64,000 nucleotides of DNA from Sterolibacterium sp964500605 (GTDB lineage Bacteria > Pseudomonadota > Gammaproteobacteria > Burkholderiales > Rhodocyclaceae), in assembly GCA_964500605.1 (NCBI GenBank), contig CAZCOS010000001.1, positions 1-64,000 of the forward strand. Direction: 5' to 3'. Each line of letters starts with the position of its first letter. The stretch's first letter is position 1. Shown piece after piece: positions 49,862 to 58,087 of this stretch. The notes beneath the pieces are model-generated. The model did not search any database and was not told the DNA's origin. It saw only the letters and a list, made by a program, of their open reading frames with translations. Both the position numbers and the translations under genes were made by a program.

Positions 49862-50603
49862 GAGAGTCTGCGCCTGCGCGTACCGCACTAACGTGATAGC
49901 CCACGGTAAAGCTGCGTTCCAAATCATGGCGATCCAGCCACATGGCAACCGGCGGCAGCAAAACCCCCAGAACCGGCAACAACACTAACCAGGCAGGCAA
50001 CCACAACAACGCGATTGGCAAAGGCAGTCGCAATGGCCAAGAAAGACGCAGAAAACGAATGGCCTCTTGAGAAAAGAATGCAAAAAAATGACCATTGGGT
50101 TCAATGTCAAGCTGGACAAAACCAGCCTCACCCAGAAACTTCTGATACCAAAAGGGCGTAAAGCCGCCGTAAAAATGATAAGGCGTTTGATGCAGACCTG
50201 AGCCCAGCGGAGCTGTCAACAACAAGCGTCCTCCGGGTTTCAGGATGCGGGCAAACTCGGAAATAACGCGATCCGGGTTAGGGACATGCTCCAGCACTTC
50301 TGTGCAAAGAACAACATCGAAACTGGCAGATTCGACGGGGATTTCCGATGCATCGCTTACAAAATCGATGGTTCCATATTCACCAAAGCGAAGCTGCTCG
50401 CCCTCAAGTGCCGTGAAATCCTGTGTCCTGTACTCGCAGTGCGCAAAAGCATGGCGATAAGGGCATGAACCAGCACCCACATCCAGCACCCTCGCACCAT
50501 TCTGTACAGCTGCCGCCTGTTGCCTGACCCAGCGATCGCGCAACACATGGTTGAAGGAATAGACGGGAGAATCCCGCAACCAGTTTTTCAACTTCGCAAT
50601 CAT
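49854..50603 (-). CDS. Class I SAM-dependent methyltransferase
   Basis: A 249-residue protein with the SAM motif VLDVGAGSCPYR near residue 39, DASEIPVESASFDVVLCTEV, LEHVPNPDRVISEFARILKP and GGRLLLTAPLG, all typical of Methyltransf_11/25 domains. A hydrophobic segment (about 190-218) near the C-terminus may anchor it to the membrane, where lipid-linked glycans are made. It lies 18 bp after the flippase gene. Confidence 0.88.
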   Translation of the reverse strand: MIAKLKNWLRDSPVYSFNHVLRDRWVRQQAAAVQNGARVLDVGAGSCPYRHAFAHCEYRTQDFTALEGEQLRFGEYGTIDFVSDASEIPVESASFDVVLCTEVLEHVPNPDRVISEFARILKPGGRLLLTAPLGSGLHQTPYHFYGGFTPFWYQKFLGEAGFVQLDIEPNGHFFAFFSQEAIRFLRLSWPLRLPLPIALLWLPAWLVLLPVLGVLLPPVAMWLDRHDLERSFTVGYHVSAVRAGADSHD

Positions 50604-50621
50604 GAACGCTGTTCAAATCCT

Positions 50622-51929
50622 CTATGTGTTCGGTGCACGCTGAACATGGTTTGCTGCGTACATTTTCCCGGCCCAAGCATTGGTCGCAACGACGAGCATT
50701 AAATAAGCAAAAGCAGCCATTAGAGCAGCAAACGCAACACCACCTAACCCTCGTGCCGCAACGAGAACAAACGCCAGACCAAGGAAAATAATGGCGTGCA
50801 GCATTTTAGGAAAAAACATCAAAAACGGTCGATTGTAAACGAAGGCTTCTGCGGCCAGAGCCTGCCCCACCTGAAATATCGCTGCCGACAAGACAAGATT
50901 CCAGAGCAAACCGCCGTGGTGTGCGAACGCCGCACTGGTCATCCACTGCACGAGCGTGACACCAAAAGCCGCACTCGCCACGACAAGCGTCGCCAGCACA
51001 ATAACGAATAACACCAAAGCACGGTGAAGCAGAATACGGCTGGAACGCACAGACCCTGGAGAATTCGCCGCCCCTGCGCGCTGGAACAGGACGGGATTCA
51101 ATACCTGCGAAAAAATTGAAAGCAGCAGATTGGCAGGAGCGGCGGCGATCTGGGCTAGAGCCACATAAATCCCGACATCCGCCTCCGTCATTGTTTGCTG
51201 AATTAGCCAGCGGTCTCCATAGGAGGCCAAAACTCCCGGAACAGCGAGCAAAGAAAACGAAATGACATAACGTGTGAAATCTGCGCTAAACAAGTGGGCA
51301 GAAGAAGCTGGCGGCAAGGTATCCGCAGGAACACCTTTTCCGGCCATCCGGTACGCCACGGCCCCGACGAGCAAGGAACCCACCATGAAACCGGACATGG
51401 CCAGCACCGCTGACTCCGCCCACCACACAACAAAAATCATGGCAACCATCAAGCGCAAGGCAGCATCGGAAGATTGCAGTATCGAATAAGTACGCCTTTG
51501 CCTGCGGGTGTTGATATCTGCCAGATAAACCGACAGCATCCCGGAAAAAACGCCATACCCCAGTGCGACGAGTACCAGGGCAATCCACTGGGCAAGCGAG
51601 CCCCCCCATAAAATCGCGACGAGGACAAACCCTGCAAGCAGCACCCCCCGGAAAGCATGGCGTAACCATGCCGAAACCACCTGGTTCAAGGTATTCATGT
51701 CGCCGGCCCCGGAACAAACATGAACATAGCGACTCACCGCCTGACTCAAAGGGCCATAAAGAAACAGATTCAGCCCGCCGGCAATGCTTAGGCCAAGAGC
51801 AAACTGCCCATAACCTTCCGGCCCGAGTCGAAAGGTCAGTACCTTCAAGGTCAGGATACTCAACAGCAGGCTCGTCACCTGCCCCGAAGCGACCCAGAAC
51901 AACTCACTACGCGCACGTACCCCGATCAT
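50622..51929 (-). CDS. Polysaccharide flippase (Wzx/MATE-like)
   Basis: A 435-residue integral membrane protein with about 12 predicted helices and the N-terminal LFWVASGQVTSLLLSILTLK plus GPEGYGQFALGLSIAGGLNL pattern of lipopolysaccharide O-unit flippases. It would move lipid-linked glycan units across the inner membrane. No wzy polymerase or chain-length regulator is clearly seen in this operon. It starts 9 bp after the coiled-coil gene stop. Confidence 0.88.
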   Translation of the reverse strand: MIGVRARSELFWVASGQVTSLLLSILTLKVLTFRLGPEGYGQFALGLSIAGGLNLFLYGPLSQAVSRYVHVCSGAGDMNTLNQVVSAWLRHAFRGVLLAGFVLVAILWGGSLAQWIALVLVALGYGVFSGMLSVYLADINTRRQRRTYSILQSSDAALRLMVAMIFVVWWAESAVLAMSGFMVGSLLVGAVAYRMAGKGVPADTLPPASSAHLFSADFTRYVISFSLLAVPGVLASYGDRWLIQQTMTEADVGIYVALAQIAAAPANLLLSIFSQVLNPVLFQRAGAANSPGSVRSSRILLHRALVLFVIVLATLVVASAAFGVTLVQWMTSAAFAHHGGLLWNLVLSAAIFQVGQALAAEAFVYNRPFLMFFPKMLHAIIFLGLAFVLVAARGLGGVAFAALMAAFAYLMLVVATNAWAGKMYAANHVQRAPNT

Positions 51930-51938
51930 TCCGCAGCC

Positions 51939-52529
51939 CTATTCACCATCCGTACCCGCAGAATGGCTTCCCGGAAAAGCGTTTTCCGCACGATCATCCA
52001 GCCTCAACTTCGGCCCGCCGCCTGCCAGATGCTCGCTCTCCCCTTCGCTGGAATAGATCGGCGGCGACAGGTCCCCTTGCTGCGACGTGCATGAAACAGA
52101 GCTGTGACCCTGTTGCCCGCCAAAATACAAGCCCACGAGAAACCCCATGGCCAGAAGTACAAATGCCAGAAGGAAAAACGCCACAACGAACCGCTTACTC
52201 AATAGCCGCCGCACCTGCTGAAAGACTTGATACTCGGCGGCCAGACGGGATCGACGGGTTTCACCGGCCTGCCGCCTGATCTCGCGCCCGGCATCAATTT
52301 CCGCCTGCAATTCGCGCTGAAGTGCCGCCAGACGCTGTTGTGCTGCCCCCTGCGCCATGCGCTCGGTCTCAAGCCGCACCTTGGCTGCCTGGGTTTTCGC
52401 AGCAGCCTGCCCAATTTTTTGCTCCATTACCGCCTCAGCCTCACGAGCATCGAAGCCCGATGGCAAAACCGGAGAAAAGGAAAAAGAGGAAGCCTCCTCG
52501 GGCCGGGCATCGTCCTGCTCAGTAAGCAT
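51939..52529 (-). CDS. Unassigned coiled-coil, single-span membrane protein
   Basis: A 196-residue protein. Residues about 25-105 are Ala/Glu/Gln/Arg-rich heptads (ETERMAQGAAQQRLAALQRE) predicted to form a coiled coil on the cytoplasmic side; one strongly hydrophobic helix (FVVAFFLLAFVLLAMGFLVG) lies at about 119-140; the last 55 residues are Gly/Ser-rich and polar. ATG 52529 is chosen because GAGGAA is six bases upstream. It heads the polysaccharide operon, which suggests a scaffold or regulatory role, but I recognise no family. It does not look like a Wzz protein, which has two membrane helices. Confidence 0.65.
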   Translation of the reverse strand: MLTEQDDARPEEASSFSFSPVLPSGFDAREAEAVMEQKIGQAAAKTQAAKVRLETERMAQGAAQQRLAALQRELQAEIDAGREIRRQAGETRRSRLAAEYQVFQQVRRLLSKRFVVAFFLLAFVLLAMGFLVGLYFGGQQGHSSVSCTSQQGDLSPPIYSSEGESEHLAGGGPKLRLDDRAENAFPGSHSAGTDGE

Positions 52530-52745
52530 CACGCATTCCTCGTTCATCGTGATACACAAAAATGCGACGGGGCATGTTCAAAATTCGAGGCCAAAAATGG
52601 AAGGAAGCGGATTATTCAGCATATTCAAAAAGGTAGTGCAGGCAAGCTGAGATACCCAAAAACCCGCGATGATACCCTGAACAGCCTTACGGAATGCCCC
52701 GGAACGACCTGACAGGCAAATCACCGCTCACGGTAGAATCCGCCG

Positions 52746-53108
52746 ATGACTTCAGATCAAGACCCAGCCACCGAACCCCTGCTCGTTTTCACCAATCTGC
52801 CTGACGAAGCCACCGCACGCGCGCTGGCTGCCCACCTCATCGGACAACGCCTGGCCGCCTGTGTGAATATCCTGTCACCCTGCACTTCGGTTTATCGCTG
52901 GGAAGACCGCATCGAAGAATCCAAGGAAATTCCGCTACTCATCAAAACAAGCCGCGCACGCTATGCTGCGCTGGAAGAAGCTATTCGTGCTGCCCATCCT
53001 TATGAACTTCCGGAAATCATCGCAGTCCCAGTGCATTCCGGCCTGCCCGCCTATCTTTCCTGGGTTGTGACCGAAACCCTGATCAAGACGGATGAATCAC
53101 CATGCTGA
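52746..53108 (+). CDS. cutA: Divalent-cation tolerance protein CutA
   Basis: A 120-residue PII-like trimer protein. The family pattern is complete: LVFTNLPDEATARALAAHLI, QRLAACVNILSPCTSVYRWE, SKEIPLLIKTSRARYAALEE, AIRAAHPYELPEIIAVPV. Its exact function is unsettled; copper tolerance in E. coli is partly due to the neighbouring dsbD. The gene overlaps dsbD by seven bases, the same pairing as in E. coli. TAGAAT at 52734-52739 could be a -10 very close to the start codon. Confidence 0.95.
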   Translation: MTSDQDPATEPLLVFTNLPDEATARALAAHLIGQRLAACVNILSPCTSVYRWEDRIEESKEIPLLIKTSRARYAALEEAIRAAHPYELPEIIAVPVHSGLPAYLSWVVTETLIKTDESPC

Positions 53109-54997
53109 TGCGGATTTTTTTTCTGCTCTCCCTGCTGCTTTCTCTTGCACAGGTTCCTCTCGCTCTCGCTCTGGGAGAACCGCTCGATCCGTCACAAGCC
53201 TTCCGCTTTTCCGCTCGCGCGATCGACGCACACACCATCGAAGCCCGCTGGCAGATTGCCGACGAATACTATCTGTACCGCGACAAATTCCGGTTTGAAG
53301 TTGAAAGTGAAGAGGTCAAACTCGGGCCTGCCCAGTTTCCGCATGGCCAATCTCACGATGACGAAAATTTCGGCAAGGTCGAAATCTATCGCGGTGGAAT
53401 CAGCATTCGTCTACCTGTTGAATCCGCCTCACCCGGGCCGTTCACACTCAAGGCTCGCTCGCAAGGCTGCGCCGACATGGGGGTCTGTTACCCACCCCAA
53501 ACGCAAGAGGCCCAGATCGAATGGTCCACCCAAACCCGCGCGACGACACCACGCAGCGCGTCACAGGAAAAACCATTTTTTTCCCTTCCAACCGCCCCGA
53601 TTTCCATGAGCCAGCCGCCGGGCCCCGTATCGGAAGCCCCCGCGGAAGCCGACCCGAAAAATTCGCTTTCCCCTAAAAACACATCTCCAACTCGCCAGAC
53701 CGGCGACGAAACCTCTCGCATCGCAAGCCTGCTCAAGGATGCCACGCTGGGTACCAGCCTGCTGTTCTTCTTTGGTGCAGGCTTAGCCCTGGCCTTCACC
53801 CCCTGCATGTTTCCGATGCTGCCCATTCTTTCCGGCATCATCATTGGCCACGGCCACGACATCAGCAAAGCCCGCGCTTTCGTTCTCTCCACGGCTTATG
53901 TTCTAGGGATGTCACTTTGCTATGCCGTACTGGGTATCGCCGCAGGATTATCGGGCACGCTCGCTTCCTCGGCCTTGCAAAACGCCTGGTTTCTGGGTGC
54001 TGGCGCACTCATTTTCACCGCCCTCGCACTGTCGATGTTCGGGCTCTACAAGCTGCAAATGCCTAGCTTTCTCCAAAGCCGTCTTTCCGACGAAGCCAAT
54101 CGTCAGCAAGGCGGCAGCCTTCACGGTGCCTGGCTGATGGGCGCGATTTCAGCTGCTATCGTCGGCCCCTGTGTTGCTGCACCGCTGGCGGGCGCACTCT
54201 TGCACATTGCCAAAACGGGCGATGCCCTGCTCGGTGGCACAGCCCTTTTCGCGATGGGTCTCGGCATGGGGTTTCCGCTGATCATCGCGGGAACATCGGC
54301 CCGTCACCTGTTGCCGCGCCCCGGTCCCTGGATGAATGTCGTCAACCGTCTTTTTGGCGTGATGCTCCTCGGTGTCGCCCTGTGGCTGGTTTCACCATTA
54401 CTGCCCGTGATGCTGCAAATGCTGGGCTGGGCCGCACTTCTGATCTTCCCGGCCATTTACCTTCACGCACTCGATCCCCTTCCGCAACGTGCCCACGGCT
54501 GGCAACGCTTTGGCAAAGGGCTGGGCGTGCTCTCCCTTCTCATGGGGGCTGCCATGCTCATCGGCGCATTAGGGGGCAGCCGCGACCCCTTGCAGCCGCT
54601 CGCCTTCCTGCGTGGTGGCACGTCATCGACCACGGAGGAACCCCGTTTCGCCCGCGTCAAAACCCTGGCCGAGCTGGAAGCGCAACTGAAAAACCCGGGC
54701 CGTCCCATCATGCTCGACTTCTACGCCGACTGGTGCATCTCCTGCAAGGAAATGGAACGACAGACCTTTGCCGATGCTCGCATCGCCCCCCTGATGAACC
54801 GCATGAAACTATTACAGGTTGACGTCACCCAAGACACGGCGGAAGACCGCGCCCTGCTAAAACATTTCGATCTCTTCGGCCCGCCGGGGATCATTTTTTT
54901 CGACGCACACGGCAAAGAAAGGGATGATCTGCGCGTCATCGGCTTCCAGCCTCCCGAACAATTCCGCCCTACGCTCGAAGAAGCACTACGCCCATAA
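53102..54997 (+). CDS. dsbD: Thiol:disulfide interchange protein DsbD
   Basis: Transfers electrons from cytosolic thioredoxin across the inner membrane to periplasmic DsbC, DsbG and CcmG. The 631-residue product has a signal peptide (about 1-23), the N-terminal alpha domain with the redox pair in GCADMGVCYPP, a Ser/Pro linker, the eight-helix beta domain with CMFPMLPILSGI and GPCVAAPLAGAL cysteines, and a C-terminal thioredoxin-like gamma domain with CISC (ADWCISCKEMERQTF). It supplies reducing power for cytochrome c maturation, consistent with ccm genes at the right edge. Overlaps cutA. Confidence 0.97.
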   Translation: MLMRIFFLLSLLLSLAQVPLALALGEPLDPSQAFRFSARAIDAHTIEARWQIADEYYLYRDKFRFEVESEEVKLGPAQFPHGQSHDDENFGKVEIYRGGISIRLPVESASPGPFTLKARSQGCADMGVCYPPQTQEAQIEWSTQTRATTPRSASQEKPFFSLPTAPISMSQPPGPVSEAPAEADPKNSLSPKNTSPTRQTGDETSRIASLLKDATLGTSLLFFFGAGLALAFTPCMFPMLPILSGIIIGHGHDISKARAFVLSTAYVLGMSLCYAVLGIAAGLSGTLASSALQNAWFLGAGALIFTALALSMFGLYKLQMPSFLQSRLSDEANRQQGGSLHGAWLMGAISAAIVGPCVAAPLAGALLHIAKTGDALLGGTALFAMGLGMGFPLIIAGTSARHLLPRPGPWMNVVNRLFGVMLLGVALWLVSPLLPVMLQMLGWAALLIFPAIYLHALDPLPQRAHGWQRFGKGLGVLSLLMGAAMLIGALGGSRDPLQPLAFLRGGTSSTTEEPRFARVKTLAELEAQLKNPGRPIMLDFYADWCISCKEMERQTFADARIAPLMNRMKLLQVDVTQDTAEDRALLKHFDLFGPPGIIFFDAHGKERDDLRVIGFQPPEQFRPTLEEALRP

Positions 54998-55029
54998 ACC
55001 TAGAAACCCTCACCAGACGGAATCCCACC

Positions 55030-55647
55030 ATGTTCACCGGTATCGTCGCAGCCCTCGGCAAAATCACCCACATCCACTCCCTCGAACAAGGCCTGCGCCT
55101 GACGATCGAAGCCCCTGACCTCGATCTCTCCGATGTCGCCCTGGGAGACTCCATCGCCCACAACGGCGTCTGCCTCACCGTCATCGAAAAATCCGGCAAA
55201 CAATACAAGATCGATGTCTCGCGTGAAACGCTCGACTGCACAACCGGGCTGGATGCGCCCGGTGAAGTCAATCTTGAAAAAGCCCTGCGTCTGGCTGACC
55301 GTCTGGGCGGACATCTGGTCAGCGGTCACGTCGATGGTATCGGCATCGTCCAGGTTTTCGAACCCGTTGGGGAATCGCACCGCCTGGTCATCCGCGCACC
55401 TCGCCCCCTCACCCGTTACATCGCCCGTAAAGGCTCGATCGCTGTCAATGGTGTCAGCCTGACCACCAATGAAGTCATCGATGTCGCCGAAGGGGCCGGT
55501 GGTGCCGATTTCTCGATCAACCTGATTCCACACACGGTCAGCGTCACCACCTTACGCCACCTCAAACCCGGTAGCCGGGTAAATCTGGAGATTGACCAGA
55601 TCGCACGCTATTGCGAACGGATGGCGCAATGCCAGAGTTTGAGCTGA
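55030..55647 (+). CDS. ribE: Riboflavin synthase alpha chain
   Basis: Dismutates two 6,7-dimethyl-8-ribityllumazine molecules to riboflavin. The 205-residue product is two lumazine-binding repeats, each starting with a MFTGIVAALGKI/VSGHVDGIGIVQ-type segment. Catalytic-site features ALGDSIAHNGVCLTVIE and the second copy KGSIAVNGVSLTTNEVID are clear. It is alone; no ribD, ribBA or ribH is in the window. Convergent with gshB, seven bases apart. Confidence 0.96.
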   Translation: MFTGIVAALGKITHIHSLEQGLRLTIEAPDLDLSDVALGDSIAHNGVCLTVIEKSGKQYKIDVSRETLDCTTGLDAPGEVNLEKALRLADRLGGHLVSGHVDGIGIVQVFEPVGESHRLVIRAPRPLTRYIARKGSIAVNGVSLTTNEVIDVAEGAGGADFSINLIPHTVSVTTLRHLKPGSRVNLEIDQIARYCERMAQCQSLS

Positions 55648-55654
55648 AACGGGC

Positions 55655-56617
55655 TTATCTCTCTGCCGCATGCTCCAGCGCGTCAATGAACAAGGCCGCC
55701 ACATTGCAGCCCGTCTGCTGCGTGATTTCAACGAAACAAGTCGGACTCGTGACATTGATTTCCGTCAGACAATCGCCAATCACATCCAGCCCCACCAGCA
55801 ACAAGCCACGAGCGGCAAGAACCGGGCCGATCGTTTCGGCAATTTCACGGTCACGCGTCGTTAAAGGTCGCGCCTCACCCCGCCCGCCCGCGGCCAGATT
55901 GCCGCGCGTCTCCCCAGGACGGGGAATGCGCGCCAACGCGTAAGGAACCGGAACTCCCTCAATCAACAGGATGCGCTTGTCTCCCTCAGTAATGGCAGGC
56001 AAATAACGCTGGGCCATGACAGTGCGCACTCCTTGCGCCGTCAGCGTTTCGATGATGACATTACGATTCGGATCGCCCCGTCCCACGCGAAAAATCGAGC
56101 TTCCCCCCATGCCGTCCAGTGGCTTGAGGATCACATCCGCTCCCTGTGCCCACAAATCGTCGATGAAGACATCCAGCTCATCCGCCGCACGCGCAACGAG
56201 CGTCGTGGGGATGAACTGCGAAAATTCAGTAATAGCAATTTTTTCGTTGTGATCCCGAATAGCACGGGGACGATTGAAAACACGCACACCCTGCGCCTCG
56301 GCCCGCTCCAGCAACCAGGTCGCCGCCACATATTCAAAATCAAAGGGCGGATCCTGGCGCATTACCACAGCATCGAAATCCGAAAGCGGTCGGTGTTTCT
56401 CCTCCAGCACACCGCTCCACGCCTCATCCGACGCAGAAAGTGCGAGACGTGCAACCTTCGCCCAAACTCCCTGATCCGACCAGCAAAGCGTCTCGCGCTG
56501 AATGGAAAAAACCTCATGCCCCCGCCGAACAGCCTCACGCATCATGGCGATGCTTGAATCCTTGGCCGGTTTCAGCTGCGCCAGCGGGTCGACAATAAAG
56601 GCCAACTGTTTGCTCAT
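55655..56617 (-). CDS. gshB: Glutathione synthetase
   Basis: Joins gamma-glutamylcysteine and glycine. The 320-residue ATP-grasp enzyme begins QLAFIVDPLAQLKPAKDSS and has VVMRQDPPFDFEYVAATWLL, DVILKPLDGMGGSSIFRV and ETRGNLAAGGRGEA, all proteobacterial GshB hallmarks. ATG 56617 overlaps the gshA stop by four bases (ATGA), so both glutathione genes are coupled. Confidence 0.96.
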   Translation of the reverse strand: MSKQLAFIVDPLAQLKPAKDSSIAMMREAVRRGHEVFSIQRETLCWSDQGVWAKVARLALSASDEAWSGVLEEKHRPLSDFDAVVMRQDPPFDFEYVAATWLLERAEAQGVRVFNRPRAIRDHNEKIAITEFSQFIPTTLVARAADELDVFIDDLWAQGADVILKPLDGMGGSSIFRVGRGDPNRNVIIETLTAQGVRTVMAQRYLPAITEGDKRILLIEGVPVPYALARIPRPGETRGNLAAGGRGEARPLTTRDREIAETIGPVLAARGLLLVGLDVIGDCLTEINVTSPTCFVEITQQTGCNVAALFIDALEHAAER

Positions 56618-57912
56618 ACCGCCCCATCCTGCGGTGCGGTCTGCTCCAGCTCCCATGAGGCCGCCAGCATCGCCAGTCGCGCCACGACGCCATAGGCATA
56701 AAAACGATTAGGTGGCGCGTCGGGCGACTGGCTCGCATCCGGCAAGCTGCACCCTGTATCAAAGGCCAGAGGCTCGAAACGCATCCCCGGTGCATTGAGG
56801 TTTTCGTCCCGGCCCCGGCTGGTATTGACACGATAAAAGCCACCCACCACATAACGGTCGATCATGTAGATCACCGGTTCAGCCACGCCATCATCCACCG
56901 TCTCAAAAGTCGGCACGCCTTCCTGAATGATGACCTCCGTCACCTGTACCCCTTCCTTGCCCACCGCCATCTTGTTACGTTGCTTGCGATTCAAGGATTT
57001 GACCTCGCTGGCATCATGTACCGTCATGATGCCCATGCCATAGGTTCCTGCATCGGCCTTGACGATGACAAAAGGCTTCTCGGTCACTCCATATTCCCGA
57101 TATTTTGTACGCGTTTTTTCCAGCAAGGCGTCGACATTGGCCGCCAGACATTCCTCGCCAGTCCGCTCGTGAAAATTGATCCGCCCGCAAACACCGAAGC
57201 CCGGATCGATGAGCCAGGGATCAATCCCGATAGCCGCCGAGAAATCCCGAGCAACGCGGTGGTAAGCCGAAAAATGATGCGACTTGCGCCGTACATGCCA
57301 CCCGGCATGAAGCGGAGGAAGAAGATGCTGCTCATGTAAATCCTGTAATAACACCGGCACCCCTGCCGATAAATCGTTATTGAGCAAAATAGTACAAGGA
57401 TCAAAGCCCTCCAGCCCCAGACGGCGGCCTTCCGGCCCTAGTCGCTGGAGGGGTTCCAGCGTCAGTGCCTGTCCATCCGGCAAATCGAGCCGCGTGGGTG
57501 CGGTAATTTCCGGCAAAAGAGAACCCACGCGTACATTCATGCCCGCATGACGAAGAATCGCAGCCAGTCGGGCAACATTTTGCAAATAGAACAGATTGCG
57601 CGTGTGACTTTCTGGAATCAACAGCAGATTGCAGGCCTCGGGGCAAATTTTTTCGATAGCCGCCATCGTGGCCTGCACACAAAGAGGCAGGAATTCCGTG
57701 TTCAGATTATTGAATCCCCCGGGAAAGAGATTGGTATCGACCGGGGCCAGCTTGAACCCGGCATTACGCAGATCGACCGAGGTATAAAACGGCGGAGTAT
57801 GTTCCTGCCACTGTGCACGCAACCATTGCTCGATACGGGTTTCGTTATCGAGAAAACAGCGTTCAAGCTCAAGAAGTGGCCCGGTCAGGGCCGTTGTCAG
57901 ATGCGGAACCAT
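56614..57912 (-). CDS. gshA: Glutamate-cysteine ligase, Acidithiobacillus/proteobacterial ATP-grasp type
   Basis: First enzyme of glutathione synthesis. The 432-residue protein is not the E. coli-type GshA; it corresponds to the family first assigned in Acidithiobacillus ferrooxidans. Visible features are YTSVDLRNAGFKLAPVDTNL, FPGGFNNLN, LIPESHTRNLFYLQN, IDPGFGVCGRINFHERTGEE and VIVKADAGTYGMGIMTVHDA, which look like ATP-grasp motifs. The start MVPHLTTALTG at 57912 gives the best agreement; an upstream alternative adds 15 residues. Operon with gshB. Confidence 0.92.
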   Translation of the reverse strand: MVPHLTTALTGPLLELERCFLDNETRIEQWLRAQWQEHTPPFYTSVDLRNAGFKLAPVDTNLFPGGFNNLNTEFLPLCVQATMAAIEKICPEACNLLLIPESHTRNLFYLQNVARLAAILRHAGMNVRVGSLLPEITAPTRLDLPDGQALTLEPLQRLGPEGRRLGLEGFDPCTILLNNDLSAGVPVLLQDLHEQHLLPPLHAGWHVRRKSHHFSAYHRVARDFSAAIGIDPWLIDPGFGVCGRINFHERTGEECLAANVDALLEKTRTKYREYGVTEKPFVIVKADAGTYGMGIMTVHDASEVKSLNRKQRNKMAVGKEGVQVTEVIIQEGVPTFETVDDGVAEPVIYMIDRYVVGGFYRVNTSRGRDENLNAPGMRFEPLAFDTGCSLPDASQSPDAPPNRFYAYGVVARLAMLAASWELEQTAPQDGAV

Positions 57913-58087
57913 ATTTTCATGCCAAAAAACAACCCATGAACAGACAAACCCGCGCATCGGGTTTTCGTGAAGATCATCTTACTACAGCCCATTATCAGCC
58001 TCTCAAACTACAGCGTTCCACAAGCAAAAGACAAGGCGTTTATACTAGCGTTTCTTGATTCTGGACTGTACGCAGGCACCAATCCCC

